A stretch of DNA of 64,000 bases from Paenibacillus psychroresistens (GTDB lineage: Bacteria > Bacillota > Bacilli > Paenibacillales > NBRC-103111), in contig NZ_CP034235.1 of the NCBI RefSeq assembly GCF_009728935.1, positions 7,899,501 through 7,963,500 of the forward strand, written 5' to 3'. Under the pieces are notes generated by a model, which saw only the letters and a program-made list of their open reading frames with translations, was not told where the DNA came from and searched no databases. Shown one piece after another: positions 24,601 through 33,250 of this stretch. The number at the start of each line of letters is the position of its first letter. Positions within the stretch are counted from its first letter, which is position 1. A program made the position numbers and the translations under genes.

Positions 24601-26589
24601 AGCTAGCAAAGCTTCAATTGCTGCTTCATCTATCGCATTCGTATAAGCTGATGCCCCTGCTCTTATGTCTGATGCAGTTTTTGCTAAACCAATTGCCGTG
24701 GTTACTGCAGACTGGATCAACGCTTTTGTTGTTAAAGCAGCTTTTGTATTAAATAAGGCTGTGGCTACTTCTGTCTTGCCGGTTACATCTAAGCTGTCAT
24801 AATTTGTTAATGTTAATTCCAATATATTCGCATCCAGTAGGCTTTGAATGGCAGCTGCATTGGCTGCATTGGTATACTCCGCTGCCAAATCCGCCACTGT
24901 TATGGTGATCACTCTAGTCCCGGTAACTCCAGAAGCCGAATTAGTTGCAGTTACCGTTACGCTTCCTTCTCCTGTTGCTGTTAATAAGCCTGTCACATTT
25001 ATCGTAGCAGTCCCTGTTCCAGAAGCAACTGTCCATGCAATTGTCTGATTTGTTGCATTTGCTGGTGTAATGGCTGCACTCATCTGCAATGTCCCTTGAT
25101 ATACAACAGTAGTTACACTTCCTGCACCTGTAACGGTAATAGAACTTACCTGAATTACACTAGGTGTTGGTGTTGGTGTTGGTGTTGGTGTTGGTGTTGG
25201 TGTTGGTGTTGGTGTTGCTGTTGGCGCTTGTGTTGGTGTATTTGTTGGTGTCGGTGTTGGTGTTGGTGTTGGTGTAGTCGTTGTAGTCGCAGGTGTCTCA
25301 AAAGTTGAGCCGCTTATATTCACGGTTGCTACGACAATTGTACCTTTACCGAGCATTTTAACTACAGCGTCAAGCACCAAGGAATTTATCGTCGCACCTT
25401 CACTAAGGTTTAGTGACATTCCTGTTGCTGTTGATTTAGCATTTACATTCTTAATCGTTCCTACTGGAACATCGACTTGAATCTGCTGTGAACTGACATT
25501 CACCGTTTCAAATGAACCTGATAATGTTACTTTTGAACCTGCTGGTAGTAAAGCGCTAATATTTACATTTCCAAACCCAGCACCTGTTGAATTGGTTTCT
25601 TTAATGGTTACTGGGGAATTAACTATGACTAGCTCAACCGTTGTTGTTCCTTCGGAAACAATTCGGACCATTCCAGTTCCTGATTTTTTATCAATAATAA
25701 TATCAACCAGCACGGAATTGTTAAAATGAATACTATTCTCTCCGCCGCCTTGAACCGTTACTTTCCCCGTGACCTTGACGTTATCTAGAAAAGCATCGCC
25801 ATTTCCAATACCTTCTCCTAATAATAGATCCCCATTAATGACCATATTCTTCAGGGTAACTCCTGCTGCATTTACAGCTACATTCTTATTGATGGTTTCT
25901 ATACCTGTTGCCGGTCCGTAGCTCCCTGCTGCATTATAAGCCACAGTTGAAGCCGCATTAGCATGTACTAAATTTGCACGGTCCAAAGTAACAACCGCTT
26001 CAGCGCGGGTAATGGATGCTTCTGGTTTAAAGGTATGGTCTGCATCATAGCCCTTCATGATTTGCTCAGCAACCACTTCTCCGATTGCCCCCCTGCTCCA
26101 GCTTGCAAATTTGCTTGCATCTAGGAAGGCTGCTGGAGCAGCGCTAACTGCCGCTTCTAGCTTCAACAATCGACTTACAATTACAGCTACCTCTTGGCGG
26201 CTGATTGGGTTATTGACTCCAATCGTTCCATTAGCATAACCCGTAATATAACCCGCTTTAACGGCTTTGGCTACTTCAGCGTAAGCCCAGTTATCTGAGG
26301 CTACATCACTAAAAGTAATCTGTGCAGCTTCTGTGTATCCAAACGAACGATTAATTAAAGCGATAAATTCTGCTCTAGTAATTTTATTCTTCGGCTTAAA
26401 GCTGCCGTCTTCATATCCTTTAATTAGACCTTTGTCGATCCATGCCGTAATTTGGCCTTCTGCCCAATGTCCCTTGATATCCGTTGTTGGAGATGCTGCA
26501 CTTGCACCAAAAGCCACTCCAAATGATGAGAATAATAAGCATGCAATGACAACCGATGCTACAAACTTCTTGATTAATTTGTTCCTCAT
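21604..26589 (-). CDS. SLH-anchored surface protein with 13 tandem helical repeats
   Basis: A 1661-residue exported protein. Signal peptide 1-31 (ASAASP). Three SLH domains about 33-215 (DIKGHWAEGQITAWIDKGLI; SRQEVAVIVSRLL; ASITRAEAVVTLDRA) bind the pyruvylated wall polymer. A beta-solenoid-like module runs about 220-430. A Thr-Pro linker (about 435-475) leads to a bacterial Ig-like domain (about 478-565). Then come 13 repeats of about 72-80 residues plus a divergent fourteenth, consensus AYTNA-xx-AAIEALLGANVLGLTLTNYxGLDxTGKTEVATALFNTKATLTTKALIQSAVTTAIGxAKSASDxR in pieces. Each is two or three helices, most likely a long stalk. No catalytic domain. The C-terminus ends without cell-wall sorting signal. 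GGAGG precedes the ATG. A terminator follows. Confidence 0.9.
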   Translation of the reverse strand: MRNKLIKKFVASVVIACLLFSSFGVAFGASAASPTTDIKGHWAEGQITAWIDKGLIKGYEDGSFKPKNKITRAEFIALINRSFGYTEAAQITFSDVASDNWAYAEVAKAVKAGYITGYANGTIGVNNPISRQEVAVIVSRLLKLEAAVSAAPAAFLDASKFASWSRGAIGEVVAEQIMKGYDADHTFKPEASITRAEAVVTLDRANLVHANAASTVAYNAAGSYGPATGIETINKNVAVNAAGVTLKNMVINGDLLLGEGIGNGDAFLDNVKVTGKVTVQGGGENSIHFNNSVLVDIIIDKKSGTGMVRIVSEGTTTVELVIVNSPVTIKETNSTGAGFGNVNISALLPAGSKVTLSGSFETVNVSSQQIQVDVPVGTIKNVNAKSTATGMSLNLSEGATINSLVLDAVVKMLGKGTIVVATVNISGSTFETPATTTTTPTPTPTPTPTNTPTQAPTATPTPTPTPTPTPTPTPTPSVIQVSSITVTGAGSVTTVVYQGTLQMSAAITPANATNQTIAWTVASGTGTATINVTGLLTATGEGSVTVTATNSASGVTGTRVITITVADLAAEYTNAANAAAIQSLLDANILELTLTNYDSLDVTGKTEVATALFNTKAALTTKALIQSAVTTAIGLAKTASDIRAGASAYTNAIDEAAIEALLAGNVLGLTLTNYAGLDVTGKAEVVAALFNTKAALTTKESIQSAVTTAIGLAKSASDIRAGVAAYTNATDEAAIEALLAENVLGLTLTDYESLDVTGKIEVATYLFNTKATLTTEALIQSAVTIAIDSAKSTSDNRKDEVAKYTNAEDVDAIEDLLWWNELDLILTNFDSLDETGITEVATALFDTRTTLITKELIQSAVTTAIGNAKVESDLRIEQEWLDQFADAYDESSVKYMLDENAINLTLTNYDGLDETGKIEVASALYNAQATLTTKALIQSAVTDEIANSKGASDERIAWVAAYTNAVNVAAIEALLTANEMELNLTNYAGLDETGKTEVATNLFGSKDYLTTVESIQDYVTYAINISKGSSDDRLELIDGYMNAGSITAVKTLLGENDFELNLTNYATLDADGKTEVATVLYESRVGLTTVGSIQNAVTDAIEGAKGSSDDRILIVRVAAYTNAASAASVQTLLDGNVLGLTRTNYPGLDSIGKNEVATALFNTKATLINKAVIQSALTAAIIPAKNPSDVRIEEALVVAYKNAANTAAIQALLGINVLDLSLTNYSVLDPTGKTEAAAALNTIKGTLTTKALIQSAVTTAIADAKEGSVARGTQYTGLDAFRYASSIGMVQALLITNTLGLNITIYVGLDKIGKTEVATTIFNNKSQVDFLSMHLGGASFSAEPASNTRIAALVPAYTNAEDATAVEALLGLNEIGLILTKYAGLDATGKTEVATALFDTKVTLTSKTLIQSAVTTAIGTAKTATIARTEVVLVAEYTNAADATAVQTMLGVDALGLTLTGYASLDTTGKTEVATALFSTKEALFTKADIQSAAITAIEAAKSASDVRVEAVMMSAYTNAVNITAIKTLLGANALGLTLTDYASLDAIGKTEAATILYSTKGTLTTIDELQSKVTAAAGSAKSATDARIAAAVAAINGATDVAAMATAIRDYATTLGLDLTMYNNVYNKVRVQTAMLAKGFADRAEIVAAFNNAVTLEYQD
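21650..24890. repeat. Tandem 210-240-bp coding repeats in SLH gene
   Basis: Thirteen diverged in-frame copies. Neighbouring copies near 24300-24890 are very similar at base level (recent duplication), while those near 23200-24200 are more diverged. The tenth copy (about 22540-22780) has lost the consensus after VATTIFNNKS. A separate short array of TGTTGG-type hexamers at 25165-25285 encodes the Thr-Pro linker. Confidence 0.88.
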
Positions 26590-26610
26590 AAAAATTTCCT
26601 CCTGCTAATT

Positions 26611-26677
26611 GTGATATTTTAAACAACCATATCACACCCCAATGACAGCAAAATGACAAACCTCGACAGCAAAATGA
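26611..26677 (-). promoter_or_regulatory. Direct and inverted repeats upstream of SLH gene
   Basis: A 13-bp direct repeat GACAGCAAAATGA occurs at 26644-26656 and 26665-26677, 21 bp apart (two helical turns). A 7-bp inverted repeat GTGATAT/ATATCAC lies at 26611-26617 and 26629-26635. All are within 90 bp upstream of the SLH start, where promoter elements must be, so they are candidate regulator sites. No regulator is identified. Confidence 0.45.
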
Positions 26678-26813
26678 AAAACGCTCGGTTGTCTTAAGTC
26701 TTGGAAACTAATCATTCTTCAGTCTAGTCGCAATCCAGTCCTAAGCCAGTTTTTTTAGAATCACTCCACCTGTAAAATAAAGGTAATAATACTTTATAGG
26801 AGAGTGTTCGAAT

Positions 26814-27698
26814 ATGAGCAAAAATAAAATGGGCAGCATGAACCCAGTTGTACCGGTTAAGTTTTTTGAAGGAGAAAAATGGATGGTGCTTACTGGACTG
26901 CTTGGTTTACTCCTTGCAGGAATATGTGCGGTATGGGTCATATTGAATGGGGGACCGGTTGCCCCTAATGGTGATGTACTAAAAGCAGTTTCCTTTGATG
27001 CTGCATTAGGCATATTTCTGCTTACAACTGCGGCGATCACTCCTTTCGCTGCCATGGGAACAAAGAGTATAAAAATCTTTCGTCGATCAAGTATCCTAAT
27101 TACGCTTTTTTGCTACTTTGCAGAAACTGCACAAAATTTCCGCGGAGTTAACCCAAGATTCGTGGAGAATGGGACACCTTTCGATAATATTGTAAGTGCA
27201 CTTTTTAGTTTAGCTGCCTTCTTATTAGTTCTGAATTACTTAATCTTCGCGGTTCATTTTTTCCGTAGGAAAGCTTATGTACAACATGCGGTACTCATAG
27301 TAGGGATTCGATATTCCATGATTGCTGTTATGTTTTCGTTTGCGGCGGGCATATGGATCTCGATTAATCAAGGTCGTTTCACTGGTTTGCATGGCAACAT
27401 TATCTGGCTTCATGGCCTTGGCTTTCATGCATTGCAAGCTGTGCCTTTTGCAGCATGGTTGGCAGAACGCAAATCGCTTAACACATTGAATAGACATACT
27501 TTTGTCCATTTAACCGGTATTGCTTATGTTCTAGGGTTAGTGGCTATAGGCTGGCAGACTTATCTCGGATATTCGATTTTTCATTTGTCTGTGGTATCGT
27601 TGCTTGCCATCTGTAGTTTCTTGATTGCATTAGTGCCCGTAGTAATTATGCTTCGTCAATCAAAAAGCGCTGCTAAAGTTAGGATATATAATCATTAA
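26814..27698 (+). CDS. Polytopic membrane protein of unknown function
   Basis: A 294-residue integral membrane protein with about seven to eight hydrophobic helices (for example about 22-44, 60-82, 120-145, 155-180, 222-245, 252-278). GGAG lies 10 bases before the ATG. Histidines are placed in or near the membrane (IIWLHGLGFHALQAVPF; AVHFFRR), which could bind haem or metal, but I know no family that fits. It stands alone between the SLH gene, which is divergent, and a convergent operon, and ends at a hairpin. Confidence 0.82.
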   Translation: MSKNKMGSMNPVVPVKFFEGEKWMVLTGLLGLLLAGICAVWVILNGGPVAPNGDVLKAVSFDAALGIFLLTTAAITPFAAMGTKSIKIFRRSSILITLFCYFAETAQNFRGVNPRFVENGTPFDNIVSALFSLAAFLLVLNYLIFAVHFFRRKAYVQHAVLIVGIRYSMIAVMFSFAAGIWISINQGRFTGLHGNIIWLHGLGFHALQAVPFAAWLAERKSLNTLNRHTFVHLTGIAYVLGLVAIGWQTYLGYSIFHLSVVSLLAICSFLIALVPVVIMLRQSKSAAKVRIYNH

Positions 27699-27710
27699 TA
27701 GAAAAAAATA

Positions 27711-27733
27711 GTGCTATCCCCTAGGAGTAGCAC
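27711..27733. terminator. Hairpin terminator between convergent genes
   Basis: GTGCTA (27711-27716) pairs with TAGCAC (27728-27733), extended inward by TCC/GGA around a bulge. A-rich and TTTTA flanks on the two sides suit both directions. Confidence 0.6.
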
Positions 27734-27758
27734 CACTTTTATAAAAGCCTATTAATCA

Positions 27759-28784
27759 TTACAGCTTGGGAATAAATTGTTCAAATAACTTTTCCGCCCA
27801 GCGTTGGTTCGATTGAACCGTGCGACCAGCGTTATGTGGAGTATGAACTACATTATGCCTACCTAATAAAGAATCCTCCAAAGGTAAGGGCTCAATATCA
27901 AAAACATCTGCAGCAAGGCTGATCTCATCATTCAACACGCGTTCACGTATAGCTTGCATATCACAAATTTCTGCACGAGTTACCAGTACAACCAAGCAGC
28001 CCTTCGGTAGTGCATGAATCAACTCCGCTGTTACAAGCCCTCTTGTTTGAGGCGTTAATGGCACCATAGGCACGAAAATCTCGGCATCTTGAACAAGTCG
28101 GTTCAAATGCCATTCCTTTCTGGTTCCCGTACGGTGAAAAGAAGGTTCTGTCGCAAACGGATCCCATGCAGCAACATCTGCCCCTAGCATATTAACAAAG
28201 CTTGCATAACGCGAGGCGATATTCCCTGCGCCAACCATGCGAATGCGTTTGCCTTCGATTGTCCCATTCGTAAAATTAGGATCATCGCCAAACTGATGCC
28301 CTCTTACAGGAGGATTAGGAATGCCGCTTAGCGGTTCGTAATCCCAAGGCTTTAAGCTTGTAATAATTTCGTGATGGGTTTGGGGAATTCTACGTAAGCC
28401 GCATAAAGTTAAAGCTAGTCCAAACTCGGATACCGACTGCCCCCAATATCCTTCACTGGTGTGACTATATACTTTTACCCCTGCCTCAACTAAAGTACTC
28501 TTAAGCTCATCAGCCAATGATTGATTATAGGGATCCATGATAATTGCAATTTCTTCTAAGCTGCTGAAAGCACGTAAGCCATCTGCTGTCACGTTCACTA
28601 GTAAAGAAACTAATCTAATCACACTGCCTGGATCGGGAACAAGCTGATCCAGCGTGCTTGTTTCATCAGGAGCAAGTCGAATAAATTCTACAGAACCTTG
28701 TGCACTAAAAAGCTTATGGAAATAGTCTGCTGTCCAAGGCCAGACGATGTCAAAACGAGGATGAACAATAATAACAGTTCTCAT
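27759..28784 (-). CDS. D-2-hydroxyacid dehydrogenase (NAD-dependent)
   Basis: The start is set at the ATG at 28784 (MRTVIIVHPRFD). An in-frame GTG 12 bases earlier overlaps the AAGGAG ribosome site and is unlikely. The 341 residues show the 2-hydroxyacid dehydrogenase layout: catalytic domain, Rossmann motif MVGAGNIASRYASF, Arg in VTRAEICDM, Glu in DVFDIEPLP and His in HTPHNAGRT. It reduces or oxidises a 2-keto/2-hydroxy acid in the cytoplasm. It is the third gene of a tight operon with the DUF6807 and Gfo/Idh genes and probably completes breakdown of the same sugar-derived acid. Confidence 0.88.
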   Translation of the reverse strand: MRTVIIVHPRFDIVWPWTADYFHKLFSAQGSVEFIRLAPDETSTLDQLVPDPGSVIRLVSLLVNVTADGLRAFSSLEEIAIIMDPYNQSLADELKSTLVEAGVKVYSHTSEGYWGQSVSEFGLALTLCGLRRIPQTHHEIITSLKPWDYEPLSGIPNPPVRGHQFGDDPNFTNGTIEGKRIRMVGAGNIASRYASFVNMLGADVAAWDPFATEPSFHRTGTRKEWHLNRLVQDAEIFVPMVPLTPQTRGLVTAELIHALPKGCLVVLVTRAEICDMQAIRERVLNDEISLAADVFDIEPLPLEDSLLGRHNVVHTPHNAGRTVQSNQRWAEKLFEQFIPKL

Positions 28785-28808
28785 AGTGAATTCCACTCCT
28801 TCTCAAAT

Positions 28809-29651
28809 TTATATGGAACTAGCAAAATCCAGCCAGCTTGCATTCACATGGTTTGTATCCGTACTACCGCAAAATACCAAAATCCGATATTGGAAGGCCT
28901 GCACTTCATCTTTCCCAAGCTCCCATTGTCCTGCAATACATCTGCTTGGCGATATGCCCATTTGATTGTCAACGCGCCAAGGTACTGGATGCTCGGGATT
29001 GTTAGGATGGTCCATATAAGCTATACCTGCATGATCCGTTCTACCTTCAATCGGCATACTGCTTGCCACCCAACGAGCGCGTTTTCCTTCTGCTTCGCTG
29101 TTGATTTGGCCTTCGCTATTAATAGCCTCTCCTCCAAGCTCCTGCTTGTAAGGCATTCTCAGAAAAAGCCCGCCATATCCATACTGGCCAAAGGTCAGAT
29201 CAATCGCCGCTTTCAAGGACCATTCAAAATCAAGACAATAGCTGCTCCCTTTATCCACCAAACGCCATTGCTGCAACTCGGTTAGCATAGGCTTTCCTTC
29301 TGGATCCAGCCACAATGTCTCAACCTCCCACGAAACTTGGTTTTGATCAACAATAGCTGGTTTAAGCGGTAGCGGCTGGAAGCTGCCATCTTTGGGATTA
29401 TTTCTTAAGCCTTCCTCCCAGAATCCGATTCCATTCACATCATTCAATCCAATATATATCCCGTGCTGCCAGGGATGATGAGGCGGGGCATTCTCTGTCA
29501 GAATACCGTTTCCGTCAGGAGCAAGAATCGGATGAATATAGGGTCGCTTATCCTTATCTGCATGCTGTTCAAGAATAGGTACTGCCTCATTACTGCGATA
29601 AATCCGAATACTCGTTTCCGTGCTTTCAACCTTTAAGTTAAGCGTTTGCAT
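28809..29651 (-). CDS. DUF6807 (PmoA-like) family protein
   Basis: A 280-residue beta-rich protein with the family's HHPWQHGIYIGLNDVNGIGFWEE signature split over residues 58-80 and later conserved stretches (DFEWSLKAAIDLTFGQYGYG, GLFLRMPY, HPVPWRVDNQMGISPSRCIA). Members are often annotated 'methane oxygenase PmoA' by error. They occur in operons with Gfo/Idh/MocA dehydrogenases and sugar regulators, as here, and probably act on carbohydrates. It is second in the operon, 20 bp after the dehydrogenase. Confidence 0.85.
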   Translation of the reverse strand: MQTLNLKVESTETSIRIYRSNEAVPILEQHADKDKRPYIHPILAPDGNGILTENAPPHHPWQHGIYIGLNDVNGIGFWEEGLRNNPKDGSFQPLPLKPAIVDQNQVSWEVETLWLDPEGKPMLTELQQWRLVDKGSSYCLDFEWSLKAAIDLTFGQYGYGGLFLRMPYKQELGGEAINSEGQINSEAEGKRARWVASSMPIEGRTDHAGIAYMDHPNNPEHPVPWRVDNQMGISPSRCIAGQWELGKDEVQAFQYRILVFCGSTDTNHVNASWLDFASSI

Positions 29652-29671
29652 AGTTGATCCTCCTTCATCTA

Positions 29672-30775
29672 TTAGCGAAATTTAGGCAGTTTGACTTGTT
29701 CACCGTTACGCATCGCGGATTCATGTGCACAGATGCCGGCGCAGGTCCAGTTAGCTGAAGTATAAACATCGGGGAATGAAGCGCGTTTCTCCACGATACT
29801 CATAATAAACTCATGGGCTAAATGCGGATGAGATCCACCATGACCACTTCCTTGCTTAAAGGATAAATGGACATTTTCTGCTGAATCATAGACGCCCTCT
29901 GTGGTAAATTTCCGTATGCCTTCTGGGAGCAGATGCGCGTAATCTGGAATATCGACCCGCTCAGCTATCTCTCCAGTGAAGATTACTGGTGATTCACCCT
30001 CAAGCTGCTGCCATTCAAAGCTCATTTTATCCGCATACACATCAAAGCTTTCTACATATTCACGTGACGTTTCGAATAGGGACCGAGTGACTTCCATGGC
30101 AAGCTCTGATTCACGTAATTTGAAAAGTGCAGATTCAACTGCAAATGGCGATCCATATTTCATAGTAAGCTCATCTGAGATTTGACCCGAGCCTAAACAA
30201 GAAACGAAATCAGCTTCTTTATCTGCAAGCGCTAGGAGAGGGCTAACTGCATGTGTCGCATAATGCATAGGTGGGAGTCCCTCCCAATATCCAGGCCAGC
30301 CAGCCATTTCTTGCTGATGTGCCCCGCGAAGAAACTGAATTCGTCCCAGCTTTCCAGCATCACGCAAATCCTTCACATATAGAAATTCCCGCGTATACAC
30401 ACATGTTTCCATCATCATGTAATTTTTTTCGGATTGCTGCTGTGCTTCCACAATTCGTTTGCATTCATCCACGGTTGTTGCCATCGGAACGGTACAAGCT
30501 ACGTGCTTACCGGCCATAAGTGCCGCAATGCTTTGCTCAGCGTGATTAGGAATAGGGGAATTAATATGAACGGCGTCAATACTATCATCTTTAAGCATCT
30601 CTTCAAAACTGGAGTATCTGACTTCAATTCCAAAATGATCGCCAATCTCGTTTAACTTATCTGGAGTTCTTTGACATATGGCGTACATCTCTGCAAAAGG
30701 ATGATTTTGGTAGATCGGAATAAACTCCGAGCCAAAGCCTAGACCAACAATTGCCACACGAATTTTCTTGTTCAA
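29672..30775 (-). CDS. Gfo/Idh/MocA-family oxidoreductase
   Basis: A 367-residue NAD(P)-dependent dehydrogenase acting on a sugar or inositol-type substrate. N-terminal Rossmann fold (VAIVGLGFGSEFIP), the HINSPIPNHAE segment and GKHVACTVPMA in place of the usual EKP, METCVYTREF in the C-terminal substrate domain, and histidine-rich KQGSGHGGSHPHLAHEF. It heads the three-gene operon and is divergent from the XylR-type regulator, 174 bp apart, which probably controls it. Confidence 0.92.
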   Translation of the reverse strand: MNKKIRVAIVGLGFGSEFIPIYQNHPFAEMYAICQRTPDKLNEIGDHFGIEVRYSSFEEMLKDDSIDAVHINSPIPNHAEQSIAALMAGKHVACTVPMATTVDECKRIVEAQQQSEKNYMMMETCVYTREFLYVKDLRDAGKLGRIQFLRGAHQQEMAGWPGYWEGLPPMHYATHAVSPLLALADKEADFVSCLGSGQISDELTMKYGSPFAVESALFKLRESELAMEVTRSLFETSREYVESFDVYADKMSFEWQQLEGESPVIFTGEIAERVDIPDYAHLLPEGIRKFTTEGVYDSAENVHLSFKQGSGHGGSHPHLAHEFIMSIVEKRASFPDVYTSANWTCAGICAHESAMRNGEQVKLPKFR

Positions 30776-30949
30776 ACTGGCTAGCCTCCTTATAAACTAT
30801 TCTTAATAAAATTAACTATATGCTTAAAGGGTAGGCAAGTCGATGCGATAATTTATTAATTAAATGAGATTTTTCACACATAGTAACTCTATAAATTAGC
30901 TTTTAAAAGATGTATATTAAATAATATACGAGAAATGAGGTTGGAATGA

Positions 30950-32125
30950 ATGAGTTTATTCACGTCACCCAAACGCAAGCAAGTCGCCTTATTGATTGAA
31001 ACCTCTAATGAATATGCGCGTGGACTTCTAAGCGGGATAAATGCTTATCTCCGAGAGCATTCATCTTGGTCTGTATATCTAGGTGAATACAGTCGAAACA
31101 ATATCGATTTGTCATGGCTGAGTCATTGGTATGGGGATGGCATTATTGCACGGATAGAAAACGAAGAGACTGCAAATTATATTAAGAGCTCTGGACTCCC
31201 AGCAATTGATCTCAGCGCCTCCAGAAGGATTCCGTCATTACCCTGTGTTGAAACCAACGATTTATCCATAGCTATAATGGCGGCAGAGCATTTCATAGAA
31301 CGCGGCTTTAAGAGCTTTGGCTTTTACGGAGATTCCCGTTATCAGTGGTCCACTCTACGCGGAGCCTATTATCAGAATTATCTGATTTCGAAGGGCTATA
31401 TCTGCCATAGCTTTGAAACCCAAACGGATTCTTTACAAGAGCAGTCCTGGTATTTAAGCAAGGAGAAGCTCATCGACTGGTTGAAGGAGCTTCCTAAACC
31501 AATCGGTATTATGGCCTGCTATGACATTCGCGGTCAACAGCTCCTTGAAGCCTGTCGGCTTGCTGATCTCGCTGTCCCGGATGAAGTGGCTGTCATTGGG
31601 GTTGATAACGATGCGCTTCTCTGCGAATTATCTAACCCGCCTTTATCAAGCATTCAAACGAATGCCCTGAAGACAGGTTATCGTGCAGCAGAGCTTCTTG
31701 ATCGAATGATGGCGGGTGAGACATTGGATGATCCGATTCAACTGATTGAGCCCATCCGTATTCAAGTCCGATTATCCTCCGATGTTCTTGCAGTTGAGGA
31801 CAAAATCGTTTCGGATGCCGTACGATTCATTCGCAACCATGCTCACGAAGATATTCAGGTTCAGAATCTTCTCGACCATTTTTCGATTTCACGTCGTATT
31901 CTGGAAAGTCGCTTTCAGAATGCACTAGGACGTACTCCGCATGATGAGATTTTAGCTGTAAAACTGAAGCTAGTAAAAAGGCTATTGGTTGAAACTAAGC
32001 TCAACTTGGCTGCGATAGCTGAACGCACAGGCTTTAAACATACCGAATATATGAGCGTTGCCTTTAAACGCTCCACCGGAATCAGGCCTGGTGAATACAG
32101 GCAGAACAAAAGCCTCGTCAAATAA
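30950..32125 (+). CDS. XylR-type transcriptional regulator (LacI-like sensor plus AraC HTH)
   Basis: A 391-residue regulator. Residues 1-275 are a periplasmic-binding-protein-like sugar sensor (VALLIETSNEYARGLLSGI; VAVIGVDNDALLCELSNPPL; SSIQTNALKTGYRAAELLD). Residues 285-385 are an AraC double helix-turn-helix (VQNLLDHFSISRRILESRF; LAAIAERTGFKHTEYMSVAF; GIRPGEYR). This is the build of E. coli XylR. It is divergent from the Gfo/Idh-DUF6807-dehydrogenase operon, which is its likely target; the inducing sugar is unknown. Confidence 0.93.
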   Translation: MSLFTSPKRKQVALLIETSNEYARGLLSGINAYLREHSSWSVYLGEYSRNNIDLSWLSHWYGDGIIARIENEETANYIKSSGLPAIDLSASRRIPSLPCVETNDLSIAIMAAEHFIERGFKSFGFYGDSRYQWSTLRGAYYQNYLISKGYICHSFETQTDSLQEQSWYLSKEKLIDWLKELPKPIGIMACYDIRGQQLLEACRLADLAVPDEVAVIGVDNDALLCELSNPPLSSIQTNALKTGYRAAELLDRMMAGETLDDPIQLIEPIRIQVRLSSDVLAVEDKIVSDAVRFIRNHAHEDIQVQNLLDHFSISRRILESRFQNALGRTPHDEILAVKLKLVKRLLVETKLNLAAIAERTGFKHTEYMSVAFKRSTGIRPGEYRQNKSLVK

Positions 32126-32156
32126 GAGACTCTACTTTCTCCACATATGAATAAGT

Positions 32157-32188
32157 AAAAGGACAACCGTCTTAGACGATTGTCCTTT
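32157..32188. terminator. Bidirectional terminator
   Basis: AAAAGGACAACCGTC (32157-32171) pairs with GACGATTGTCCTTTT (32174-32188) with one mismatch, A and T runs at the two ends. It lies between the regulator gene and the convergent siderophore-binding-protein gene. Confidence 0.85.
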
Positions 32189-32244
32189 TACTTATAGTAT
32201 TGTTACTACGACGTCACCTTTACCGGAAATGAAATACTTAGACC

Positions 32245-33207
32245 TTACTCTTTACCAAGGAATCCTTCTGTAAAGATTTTCAGCAAATATTCGAGCGTTA
32301 TAGGGTCACTATAGGTAGCCGTTTTAGTATCGATCTCAATGACATGCTTGTTCTTGACGGCTGGAATGTTGCTCCAAATTTCGGTTTTCATGAACGCGTT
32401 GTCGTCAGCGACGCCTCTGCTTAACACGATGTAATCTCCGGCATATTCAGGAATAACCTCTTGCGACAGCGTATAATAGCCTGGCCCGAGCGCATCCTTT
32501 TTGACCTTCTCAGGCATGTTCAAGCCCATGGCTTGGTACAGAATCTCGGTACCGCGAGCCCAATTGTTGCCGAATACATAGAAATCTTTCGTATCCGTCT
32601 CGAACACGGACACGGTAATATTCTCACCTAATTTGGCTTTGATTTCCTTACCGGCCGCTTCCGCGCGTTGCTTGAAATCATCGATCCATGCTTGCGCTTC
32701 TTTTTCTTTATTCAGAAGCTTCCCGATCTCGTGCTGCTGTGCCAAGTAGTCTAGCTTGCCCCACGTATAAGTGACAGTAGGCGCAATCTTCTTTAACTCA
32801 TCCGGATTCTTTATCTCTGTGCCGGCGATGATCAGATCCGGATCCAAGGCGGTGATTTTCTCCAAGTCCGCTTCCGATACGACTTCGACACCTGCCAGTT
32901 TCTCTTTGAAAAGAGGGTTCATATTCGTCCATTGGTCTACACCAACCAGCGTTCCGCCTAGTGAGAGCACGTTCGGTGCATTCGATAAGGCAACGATCCG
33001 CTTCGGACTGGAAGGAACCTCAACAGGACCGCTCTCGGATTGATAAGTAATTGTCCCGGACGCCGCTACGGTTGAAGCCGGTTCATTTGCATTCTGCGAA
33101 GGCGAAGCCGAAGCCGAAGCATCGGTATTATTCGTGGATTTGTTGCCGCATGCGCTAATCACGACCATCAGCAGCAGGATAATAGGGATAAATAATTTCT
33201 TTTTCAT
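32245..33207 (-). CDS. Iron-siderophore ABC transporter substrate-binding lipoprotein
   Basis: A 320-residue class III binding protein. A lipoprotein signal (MVVISAC, Cys20) is followed by a Ser/Ala-rich linker, then two lobes: IVALSNAPNVLSLGGTLVGV, LDPDLIIAGTEI, FKQRAEAAGKEIKAKLGENI, and VIEIDTKTATYSDPITLEYL. This is the FeuA/FhuD-like pattern for ferric siderophores. A near-perfect Fur box lies 44-62 bp upstream, so it should be derepressed under iron limitation. The permease and ATPase genes are not beside it and must be elsewhere. It is somewhat richer in G+C than its neighbours. Confidence 0.93.
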   Translation of the reverse strand: MKKKLFIPIILLLMVVISACGNKSTNNTDASASASPSQNANEPASTVAASGTITYQSESGPVEVPSSPKRIVALSNAPNVLSLGGTLVGVDQWTNMNPLFKEKLAGVEVVSEADLEKITALDPDLIIAGTEIKNPDELKKIAPTVTYTWGKLDYLAQQHEIGKLLNKEKEAQAWIDDFKQRAEAAGKEIKAKLGENITVSVFETDTKDFYVFGNNWARGTEILYQAMGLNMPEKVKKDALGPGYYTLSQEVIPEYAGDYIVLSRGVADDNAFMKTEIWSNIPAVKNKHVIEIDTKTATYSDPITLEYLLKIFTEGFLGKE

Positions 33208-33250
33208 GTTTGAGTCTCCTTGTTTATAGTTATAATGGGGCTTTTAAAAT

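Noticed and set aside
21650..24890. Long tandem repeats considered as CRISPR or satellite DNA
   Set aside because: Repeats are in frame, of 210-240 bp, diverged at third positions and lack unique spacers; they are protein repeats.
25096..25308. Cys/Trp-rich plus-strand frame
   Set aside because: Shadow of the Thr-Pro linker repeats of the SLH gene.
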